Below, piece by piece: positions 48,852-57,752 of a stretch of 64,000 nt of DNA. Both the position numbers and the translations under genes were made by a program. Below the pieces are notes generated by a model that worked only from the letters and a program-made list of their open reading frames with translations, was not told the DNA's origin and did no database searches. The stretch is from Apiospora phragmitis (lineage: Eukaryota > Ascomycota > Sordariomycetes > Amphisphaeriales > Apiosporaceae). The first letter of the stretch is position 1; each line of letters starts with the position of its first letter. Location: the NCBI GenBank assembly GCA_038363925.1, contig JAQQWL010000001.1, positions 2,170,001-2,234,000 of the forward strand, given 5' to 3'.

Positions 48852-50842
48852 ACGTATCTTATAAGCGAATATCTTATATAAGCGAATATCTTATTCTTTT
48901 ATACCCTTTTTAATAAAATATAAGTTAATTTTATTATAACGTATTTAAAATATTAAAATTAATCGGAATTCTTATCTTTAGATACTTCTATATTATTTTA
49001 ATAAGTACGTATATTATATTTAAGCTCTCCGTAGATTTAATAACGCTGTGAGCGTGTTTTAAACGTCCTCGTATAACTACTCTTTCGACGCGATTTATTT
49101 TATAACTATTTATTAATATCCCTTTAAAACTATAGGTTTTTTTTAGCTTATATACGAAATAATCCTCTATTTTATAGCCGTTTTTTTTATACGGCGGCGC
49201 CGGCTAAGTATCTTATTTATTTTTCGAAATATCGCGTTTTTACTTTTTAAAAGTAACTCGGTATATAATATACGTTATAACTTTTGCGATCTAGTTAAAG
49301 CTAATTAAAATAAACGTCGAAAAATTATTTTAATACCGTACAATATGGTTTCGAACGTATTCGGTTTAGGATTAGGCTTTAATCGAGTTGTTTAGAATTT
49401 TTAATTCTTAAGGAATAAGTAGGCCGAAAGACGTCCCTAAAAGTGTTAAAGTATATAGCTTTATATCTAACTGTGAAATAATATATTCCGGATTATACGG
49501 GACGAGTCCTATCTTTTAAAAGCCTCTTCGTATATTCGAAACAGTGAAAGTCGCTTAGAACGTTTTTAAAAACGCTAGTAAGAAGTCCTCCTTTAAAATA
49601 TAAGTAATATACGCTCGTATAAAATATTTAATTTCTTTTTTATATATTTTTTTTAATATATAAAAATAATTAATATTAAAAGGTTAAAATTTATATAACG
49701 AATAAGAAAGTATATAAAATATAATAATTAAGTTCTTTTTATAATAAAACTTAAAAACTATTAAATAATAACTTTCGTAGCCGTTTAAAATTAAAAAATA
49801 ATAATAATTTTTTATATAAAACTTAATATATTAATTAAAATATTAAATTTAATTCTCGCCTTTTTTATTCGTAATTTAATTATTTTTAATAATTATAATT
49901 ACTTAATTCTTTAATAATAAATTATTTTTATATTAAAAAAAAGGTACGTTTTTTTAATAAAAATAATATATAAAAAAATAATATAATTATATAATTTAAC
50001 GCTTTAAATAATTATAACTTATTTTTAAATTTTTTATTATATTATTTTAAATTTTCCGCGTTAATCGGAAGTGGTTATAATTATTTCGAACGAGATTTAA
50101 TTTATAAAAAAGCCGGTCTTATTAAAGTTATAAATATCTTCTTTTTAAATCTCGTATTTATAAATTATATTCCGTACGAGGGTAAACTACGCGTAATACG
50201 CGTCGAGATTTTTATAAAGAACTTTTTAATAATCGATTCTTCGGTTAAAACGCGTCCGGAGGTCTAGTTATTATTATACGAAATTAAAGGCCTAGTTAAC
50301 GCCGACGCGTCCCGCGTCGCGTAAATTAAGTAATCGATTCGCTATATCTTTTATATTACTTAGCCGGGGAAAAAACGATCGCGTATTTAAATTAATAATA
50401 TATCGAATAATCGCATCTTTTTTAAAATTTAAAAGCTTTTAAAAATTCGTAAATATTTCGCGTCGTATAAGTTAACTATTTCGTTTACGTTATAAAGTTT
50501 TTAATAAGACGTAATAAATTAATACAGCCTTTCGTACGTGTTACGATCGGCGGGTTAGTCCCCCGCGGGGTAGCACTTAAGGCGTAGAATTAAACAGAAA
50601 TGACCCGAAGAGTCATTTCCGAAGCTTTTGCTTTGTGGCGCAGTGGTTAGTCCACACGCACTGTAATAGTACGCTTAAAGTTAAGTCTTTTTAAAGCGTT
50701 TAAAGCGCTAGAATTATATTACTCTCTTTTTAAAGTTATAATATTTTCGGACGTAAAAGAATATAAAAAAAGGTTAAGGCTATAAAGAAATTTATAAAAG
50801 TGGGATATTCGCTTATATAAGATATTCGCTTATGAGATACGT
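48852..50842 (-). mobile_element. Inner pogo/Fot1-like transposon, inserted in reverse
   Basis: Ends: left begins ACGTATCTTATAAGCGAATAT, and right in reverse complement begins ACGTATCTCATAAGCGAATAT, with TA at 48850-48851 and 50843-50844. The two halves match the outer copy in reverse complement: 49475-50830 to 47412-48870, and 48960-49470 to 50850-51320. Inside, the LTR-like copy 2 (50539-50668) is a later insertion; without it the element is about 1.86 kb. Subterminal repeats of TATATAAGCGAATATC lie at both ends. Confidence 0.78.
50539..50668 (+). mobile_element. 130-bp LTR-like element, copy 2, with GTACG target duplication
   Basis: Begins TGTTACGATCGGCGGG and ends GCACTGTAATA, flanked by GTACG at 50534-50538 and 50669-50673. 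It is unmutated by RIP although it lies within a RIP-mutated transposon. It contains GAAATGAC...GTCATTTC and TGGCGCAGTGG as in copy 1. Confidence 0.75.
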
Positions 50843-51452
50843 TACGTACTTTAATACTTTTAAGGACGTTTTCCGGCTTATTTATCCCTTAAGAATTAAA
50901 AACTTTAAATAATTTAATTAAAGCTTAGTTTTAAACCGAATATATTTAAAACTATATCGTATAATATTAAAATAACTTTCCGACGTTTATTTTAATTAGT
51001 TTTAATTAAATTATAAAGGTTATAACGTAAATTATATATTAAGTTATTCTTTTAAAAAATAAGAACGCGACACTTTAAAAAATAAATAAGATATTTAGCC
51101 GGCGCCGGCGTACGAAAAAGAAACGGCTATAAAATAAAGGATTATTTCATATATAAGCTAGAAAAGACCTATAGTTTTAAAAGGATATTAATAAATAGTT
51201 ATAAAACGAATCGCGTCGGAAGAGTAATTATACGAGGACGTTTAAGATACGCTTATAACGTTATAAAATCTATAGAGAGCCCGGGTATAATACGCGTACT
51301 TATTAAAATAATATAAAAACCTTTAAAAATAATAATTATTAATATATTTAATTAATTTTAAGCGTTATAATCGAGTTAATTTATAACTTATAAGGCTTAA
51401 TAATAATAAATGCGTAGCTCGCTTATATACGCAGCTCGCTTATAAGGTACGT

Positions 51453-51554
51453 TACGCTATAAAATAAAAGCTTCGGAAATAACTAAACGGTTATTTTTAT
51501 TTAATTCTACGCCTTAAGTGCTACCCGCGGGGGACTAACCCGCCGATCGTAATA
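51453..51554 (-). mobile_element. LTR-like element copy 3, right fragment
   Basis: On the minus strand it runs from TATTACGATCGGCGGG to CTTTTATTTTATAGCG and stops exactly at the TA beside the outer transposon. The remainder lies at 47386-47411. It shows RIP-type changes (TGGCG to TAGCG), so it is older than copies 1 and 2. Confidence 0.65.
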
Positions 51555-51689
51555 GTTTTATTAAAAGGTGGTAAAAATAATAATAAAAGTCTTTTTTTAT
51601 TAAATAAAATAATTAAGTTTAAATATAAATATATCTTTTATAGAATTATTAATTAAAGGTTTAAGTAATAACTTATAAAAATAAAGATA

Positions 51690-51900
51690 ATTAAAATATA
51701 ATAAACGTTATTTTAATTTTAAAAAAACTTAATAAAATATATTTAAGTTTATATTAATAATACGGAAGAATATTTAAATTTATAATATAAAAACCTGTTA
51801 TTAATATAATAAATAATAATAAAAATAATTAAATAAAGGTATTTATATAAAGTATATAAAAAACGTTTATTATTATATATTTAATCTCTTTTTTATTAAT
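51690..51900 (+). repeat. Dispersed direct repeat, copy 3 (shorter)
   Basis: Contains ACGTTATTTTAATTTTAAAA and TTAATAATACGG, and ends near TTTATTAATTT, matching 44015-44330 and 46715-47035 with an internal deletion. Confidence 0.55.
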
Positions 51901-52212
51901 TTCTTTTAATAGCATTTAATATATAATAAATTTTAAACGACTTATATTTTTTTAAAAATACTTTTATATTTAAAATATTTATTTTAAAATAATTAATATA
52001 AAATAAACGTTATTTAAATAAATATTTAATTATATATAAAAAAGTAAATAAAAGCTTTAATATTACGCTTTTTATTAATTAAATAATAATAAATATTTTA
52101 CTTATAAGTTATATAAGATTATTAATAAAATTAAAAATTAATTTTATATATTTAATAATATATAAATTATAAAATTATTAATAGTTTTAATATTACTATT
52201 ATACTACTTTAG

Positions 52213-52547
52213 TATTTTATTATTTTATTATTTTATTATTTTATTATTTTATTATTTTATTATTTTATTATTTTATTATTTTATTATTTTATTATTTTAT
52301 TATTTTATTATTTTATTATTTTATTATTTTATTATTTTATTATTTTATTATTTTATTATTTTATTATTTTATTATTTTATTATTTTATTATTTTATTATT
52401 TTATTTTTTTATTATTTTATTATTTTATTATTTTATTATTTTATTATTTTATTATTTTATTATTTTATTATTTTATTATTTTATTATTTTATTATTTTAT
52501 TATTTTATTATTTTATTATTTTATTATTTTATTATTTTATTATTTTA
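52213..52547. repeat. TTTTATTA minisatellite, about 42 units
   Basis: An 8-bp unit repeats almost without error for about 335 bp, with one altered unit near 52,403. It ends abruptly at CCCGATACG at 52,548, where normal composition resumes. Confidence 0.92.
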
Positions 52548-52651
52548 CCCGATACGTATACGATCCGTAAACTATACGTACCCGCTCCGTGGTCGTGTCG
52601 TATACGCTCCGTGGGTGTGCACGTACGAAAAAAGGTGGAATGCGCACGTAC

Positions 52652-52695
52652 AAAAGTGGTTTTGAGACACTGTATCCTATGTTCAGCAGCGCATG
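52652..52695 (-). repeat. Right terminal inverted repeat of the island
   Basis: The reverse complement begins CATGCG and contains GCTGAACATAGGATA and CTCAAAACCACTTTT, pairing with 43036-43080. The following CCCGC repeats the five bases that precede the left repeat. Confidence 0.8.
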
Positions 52696-52700
52696 CCCGC

Positions 52701-53253
52701 CACCACGACCAGACTTAAAGTATTTGCTATTGGAATATGGATGATGTTCAGCTTTCAGTAACATTGGATGGGCTTTGCTTCCAGTTGATACTCGAAGAAT
52801 GATGAGAAGCATGAACTGCTTGATGCTTAATAATCTAGTGATTCATAATGTACCTTGCCACTCTGACTCATTCTGTACGTGCAGTATTCAGTATTTTCCT
52901 TGTACGTTTCGGAGCCAAGATTCCACGAGCAAGTTCTGTTGCAGCACACATAAGCCGTACTTGTAGACAGCCTGAGAGCCCACCAACCTAGCGGTTACTT
53001 TAGGCTTGTATTGTACCTACCGTAGGCCCTTTGAACCTCCATCACCCCACATTTCCCACTTCACATCGAGGCCTCTCTCGACCAAGGAAGAATCCAGATC
53101 GGATCCTTAGCTGGTTTTCTCGCTTTCCCATTACCACTTGACATATCTTGAGCCACTCGAGTGTCGCCCAACCCTATTCTTTCCACCCAACGGTTGGCTT
53201 CATAGCTTGGATTCGGATTTGGTTCTCACATTATCAACCAGCCCTTACTCAAG
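52701..53253. promoter_or_regulatory. Intergenic region and promoter of eIF5B
   Basis: 553 bp of normal composition between the island and the eIF5B start. A C/T-rich stretch near 53,037-53,090 probably belongs to the core promoter or 5' UTR. No gene is seen. Confidence 0.45.
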
Positions 53254-56200
53254 ATGGCGCCCAAAAAGGCAAAGAAGGGCAAGGCCGCCGACGACTGGGA
53301 GGAGGAGCTCGGCGAGTCCATCGCCCCCGCCAACGGTGATGCCGCGCCCGCGGCCGACGCCGTCGCCGCCGCCGCCGCAGGAGAAGAGGACGACGAAGCC
53401 CCCGCAACCGGCCTGATGGCCATGATGCGCAAGAACCGCGAGAAGCGGAAGAAGAAGGGCCTGTCCGAAGACTTCGTCGACCCTGACGCCAACAAGGCCT
53501 CCGAGCCTGTCGAGGATCTGACCGCCAAGGCCGCTACCGAGACCACCGCCGACGACGAGTTCGCCCTGCCCGACAAGAAGGCCAAGGGTGGCAAACAGCA
53601 GCCCGCCAAGGCAGCCGCCCCTGCCGGCGATGATGTGGGCGAGGATGGTCGCATGCTCACAAAGGCCGAGAAGGAGAAGCTGAAGAAGGAGCGAGAGAAG
53701 CAGCGAAAGAAGGAACAGGTAAGAAGCTCAACATGCCCCTGCATGCTGGACGCTCTATAGCTCTATAACATATATTGTGACACACAGGCTGCATTGAAGA
53801 AGAAGACTACTCCCGCCCCCAAGGCCGAGGCCGCGAAGCCTGCCGTGGAGGAGAAGAAAGCTGCCCCCGAGCCGGAGGCCGCTGCTCCCGCCGCCGGTAA
53901 GAAGGGCAAGAAGCTCCCGCCGCACCTGGCTGCCCTCCAGAAGCAGCAGGAGGACCTGAAGAGGCAACGTGAGGAGGCCGAGAGGCTGGCCGCCGAAGAG
54001 AAGCGCCGCATCCAGGAGGAGGAGCAACGAGACGCTGAGGAAGAGAAGCGACGGGAAGAGGAGAGGGTCCGCAAGAAGCAGAAGGAGAAGGAGAGGATCG
54101 AGCAGCTCAAGAAGGAGGGCAAGTTTATGACCAAGGCACAGAAGGAGGAGAAGGCCCGCAATGAGCGCAAGCTGCAGCAAATGCTGGCTGCCGGAATCAA
54201 GGTTGGCCCGCAAGACGCCGAGGCTGCCGAGAAGAAGAAGAAGACCGCGGCCGACAACCGGAAGCGTGGCAAGAAGGTATGCCCAACTCGAAACTGATGC
54301 CACAAGGTTTTATCTAGTCGCTCCGCTGACACTCTCACGCAGGTTGACGAGGAAAAGGCCCTGGCCGAAGCTGCCGAGCGTGCTCGCAAACAAGCTGAAG
54401 CCGCAGCTAAGGAAGCCGAGGAGAAGGCCGCCAAGGAGAAGGCGGAAGCCGAGGCCGCCGCCAAAGCTGCTGCTGCAAAGGCCGACAGCGACTTGGAGGA
54501 CGACTGGGAGGCAGCAGCCGCTTCCGACGAGGACGTCAAAGACAGCTGGGATGCCGACTCCGACGAAGAGGGCAAGAAGGATCAGACCAAAAAGGAACTC
54601 CCGTCACGGCCGAAGCCAGAGAATTCCGAATCCGAATCCGAGTCAGAGTCCGAATCTGAGTCCGAGGACGAGGAGCAGTCTGCTAGACAAGCAGCCGAGG
54701 CCCAAAGAAAGAAGGAAGCTGCCGACAGGCGAGAAAAGGCTCACCAGGCCGCCATGGCCGCTCGTTCGGCAGACAACCTCCGATCCCCTATTTGCTGTAT
54801 TCTGGGACACGTCGATACTGGTAAGACGAAGCTGCTGGACAAAATCCGACAGACCAACGTCCAGGAAGGCGAAGCCGGTGGTATCACTCAGCAGATTGGT
54901 GCTACTTACTTCCCCGTCGATGCCATCAAGCAAAAGACAGCAGTCGTCAACCGCGACGGATCCTTCGAGTTCAAAGTCCCCGGTCTGCTCATCATCGATA
55001 CCCCTGGTCATGAGTCTTTCTCCAACCTCCGATCCCGTGGTTCCTCGCTCTGTAACATTGCCATCCTGGTCGTCGATATCATGCACGGTCTCGAGCCTCA
55101 GACTCTCGAGTCCATGAAGCTGCTGCGTGACCGCAAGACGCCCTTCGTCGTGGCACTGAACAAGATCGATCGTCTGTACGGCTGGAAGAAGGTCGACAAC
55201 AACGGCTTCCAAGAGAGTTTGGCGCTCCAGAACAAGGGCGTGCAGAACGAGTTCAAGAACCGTCTGGAACAGACCAAAGTCGCCTTCGCCGAGCAGGGTT
55301 TCAACTCGGAGCTCTACTACGAGAACAAGTCCATGGCGAAGTTCGTTTCTCTGATTCCCACTTCGGCACACACCGGAGAGGGTATCCCTGATATGCTGAA
55401 GCTCATCCTCCAGCTTACCCAGGAGAGAATGGTGGGCTCTTTGATGTACCTGTCCGAGGTTCAGGCCACGGTCCTCGAAGTCAAGGCCATTGAAGGTTTC
55501 GGTATGACGATCGATGTTATTCTCTCTAACGGTATTCTCCGCGAGAGTGACAGGATAGTTGTCTGTGGCACAGAAGGGGCTATCATAACCAACATCCGAG
55601 CCCTTCTGACACCGGCGCCTCTCAAGGAACTGCGTGTCAAGTCGGCATACGTGCACAACAAGGAGGTCAAGGCTGCCATGGGTGTCAAGATCAGTGCACC
55701 TGGCCTCGAAGGAGCCATCGCCGGTTCGCGACTGCTGGTCGTCGGCCCCGATGACGACGAGGATGACTTGGCCGATGAGGTCGAGGGAGATCTCAACAAG
55801 CTCTTCAGCCGAGTCGAGAAGTCTGGACGCGGTGTCACGGTGCAAGCGTCGACGCTGGGTTCTCTCGAAGCGTTACTCGATTTCTTGAAGGACTGCAAGA
55901 TCCCCGTGGCCAATGTCGGCATCGGTCCCGTGTACAAGCGAGATGTGATGCAGTGCGGTACCATGTTGGAGAAGTCGCCTGACTACGCCGTCATGCTCTG
56001 CTTCGATGTCAAGGTCGATAAAGAAGCCATGGCCTATGCCGAGGAACAGGGCATCAAGGTCTTCACGGCCGATATTATCTACCATCTGTTCGACAACTTC
56101 ACCAAGCACATGGACGAGCAGCTTGCGAAGAAGAAGGAAGAGTCCAAGATGCTTGCCGTCTTCCCTTGCGTACTCAAGCCCGTCGCTGTTTTCAACAAGA

Positions 56201-56619
56201 CCAACCCCATTGTCGTCGGTGTTGACGTAATCGAGGGAAGTCTTCGAGTCAACACCCCTATTGCCGCCGTCAAGTCCAACTCTGCCGGAGTGAAGGAAGT
56301 CATTGGCATGGGCAGAGTGTAAGTGACCCGCCACCAACCAGGTGTAACTGCAAGTACTGACATTACATGATTTAGGACGAGTATCGAAAGAGAACACAAG
56401 CAGATCCCCGTGTGTAAGAAGGGTCAGCCCTCGGTGGCCGTCAAGATCGAAATGGGCAGCTCCCAGCCTACCTATGGTCGCCAGCTGGAGGAGGACGACA
56501 CGCTCTACAGTATGATATCTCGTGCCAGTATCGATACACTTAAGGAGTTCTACCGCAAGGACATGACGAACGACGACTGGCAGCTGATCATCAAGCTGAA
56601 GCCTTTCTTCGACATTTAA
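53254..56619 (+). CDS. Translation initiation factor eIF5B (IF-2-like GTPase, Fun12)
   Basis: Exons are 53254-53718, 53788-54276, 54343-56318 and 56376-56619; the CDS is 3174 nt, 1057 residues, with an intact frame. The N-terminal third is a charged, Lys/Glu/Ala-rich disordered region and coiled coil. The GTPase domain follows: G1 [15 protein letters not shown], switch I with [14 protein letters not shown]3 DTPGHESF, G4 NKIDR. Domains II-IV follow, with [40 protein letters not shown] and, across the last intron, [12 protein letters not shown]. The end is KLKPFFDI, as in most eIF5Bs. eIF5B joins the 60S subunit to the 48S complex and hydrolyses GTP to release itself. Introns fall in the disordered part and near the C-terminus. 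Confidence 0.97.
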
Positions 56620-57233
56620 AAGTAGTTAGCATCTCTCGGGAATACTTCGCCCTAAAAGATTTGCGGTTTGCTCGACTGGGTAAGTAGTAGATTGGCTTCG
56701 AGAAGTGAGCCGGTTGAGGATGGATCAAAATTTGAGGAACGTGTACTGTACGAAACACGGTTTTAGAGAGCATGACGGAATGACGAAAAAGCTGCATCGT
56801 ACCTTGTATTCTTCCATCTCTCCTCTTCATGGCCCCGAGGTCCCGGTACGAATCCAGGGGGGTTCGTTTCCCCAAAAGAGATTTGCCGTTTCCTTTTCTA
56901 GGCGTTTCGGCTCAACCATATGATTGTTAGGTTTAGAACACGTCCATCTTTGTTCTATTTCCGCATGCTTTCTGTTTTATATGCTGTCTGCATGTGACCA
57001 TGTGCTTCATGTTGGAGTTAGCCGAATCGTTGGTTGTGTGTCTCACGATATAGTGAAGGCGTACAGCGGTTTCCACACTTAGCTCCGCCTATCCATCGAT
57101 AAGAGATTTGACTCAATTCGCAATTACCAAAAGGCCTAACTTGCCATCACAGTGATGGATAGAATTAAGTCAAAAAAAGAGCAAAATGTTGCATGTCACA
57201 TACGAAATGTGAGAAAGAAAATGGCAAAAGATG
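56620..57233. other. 3' flank of eIF5B up to the tRNA
   Basis: 614 bp with no gene; probably the eIF5B 3' UTR and spacer. Confidence 0.4.
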
Positions 57234-57340
57234 TGGAGAGGCTGGGAATCGAACCCAGAACCTTTTCCATGCCGTCTACTTCATCGTATTGGAAGAGTAG
57301 CGCATGCTAAGGAAACGTCATACCACTAGACCACATCCCC
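57234..57340 (-). tRNA. tRNA-Ala(AGC) with a 35-nt intron
   Basis: On the minus strand the tRNA reads GGGGATG (acceptor), a D-arm with TGGTCTAGTGG matching the A-box, an anticodon stem TTTCC/GGAAA with loop TTAGCAT (anticodon AGC), a T-arm CTGGG-TTCGATT-CCCAG, and CCTCTCC-A. The intron is 57270-57304, one base 3' of the anticodon, the usual place. The G3-U70 pair that marks tRNA-Ala is present. There is one mismatch, U6 with C67, in the acceptor stem. No CCA is encoded, as expected in eukaryotes. Confidence 0.9.
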
Positions 57341-57752
57341 TGAACTTATTGAGGATAGATTCTTTATAGCAGTATATACACATTCTACAAATTGTCCAAA
57401 TTCCGATCTTGTTATTATTACACATTGGCAATTGGTATACGATACTCTATAGTTTACATTCAGCACCTTGTCGCTTATGGTGTGTCTAGGCAATATATCC
57501 AATTACACTCCGAGTGCGTTATCATTCCGTCCGGTCCCGATAAGACCAGGAAGTGATTACTTGCCGAAGTTGCTTCCCCAAGTAACAAGAGTCAGCTTAT
57601 AAAGCCAATTGTCACTTTGTATACAGCTGTGTTCATGAATTCGTATTAATGATTTTCAGCAGTATGGCATGAGTAGATAGGGGAGTACGTATAAAAAAAG
57701 ATAGCCGGGAAGAAGAAATGGAAAGAGGACAACTCCAGACCCCGAGCTCTCT
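57341..57752. other. Spacer between the tRNA and the acidic-protein gene
   Basis: 412 bp holding the upstream side of the tRNA and the 3' flank of the minus-strand gene that ends at 57753. Nothing else is recognised. Confidence 0.4.

Larger units (their letters stand above)
47412..51452 (+). mobile_element. Outer pogo/Fot1-like transposon, split by a second copy
   Basis: Inverted ends: left begins ACGTACCCTATAAGCGAGCTG, and right, read in reverse complement, begins ACGTACCTTATAAGCGAGCTG. A TA lies outside each end (47410-47411, 51453-51454), as Tc1/mariner-superfamily elements leave. Minus the inner copy (48852-50842) and a 178-bp insertion, the element is about 1.87 kb, the usual size of Fot1/Pot2. 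Its plus-strand frame near 48,508-48,840 retains DDE_1 transposase traces (an LILDGH-like block with the catalytic Asp turned to Asn; an IRAYI...SKEDF-like tail). Joining 48849 to 50845 gives sequence continuous with the uninterrupted part of the inner copy near 49,470. Confidence 0.78.
43036..52695. mobile_element. RIP-degraded AT-rich island bounded by terminal inverted repeats
   Basis: The 9660-bp interval starts and ends with matching inverted repeats (43036-43080 and 52652-52695), each flanked on the outside by CCCGC (43031-43035 and 52696-52700). From about 43,150 to 52,547 the sequence is nearly all A and T with frequent stops. CA and TG dinucleotides are almost absent while CG persists, as RIP produces. 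No open frame over 60 codons survives. Within it are nested transposon copies, LTR-like repeats, a minisatellite and a few unmutated insertions, each listed separately. Whether the bounding repeats belong to one large DNA transposon that later accumulated others, or arose otherwise, cannot be settled here. Confidence 0.7.

Noticed and set aside
47412..51452. Interpretation of the island core as one large foldback (palindromic) element
   Set aside because: The segment order P, Q, P', Q' does not fit a palindrome; nested insertion with TA duplications explains every border.
52213..52547. CRISPR array or telomeric repeat
   Set aside because: It has an 8-bp unit without spacers, in a eukaryotic genome, and it is not TTAGGG; it is a minisatellite.
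53763..54575. 270-residue Ser/Ala-rich minus-strand frame
   Set aside because: It is the antisense of the Lys/Glu-rich N-terminal region of eIF5B.
54643..55845. 400-residue minus-strand frame across eIF5B
   Set aside because: It is a shadow of the eIF5B GTPase domain with no domain of its own.
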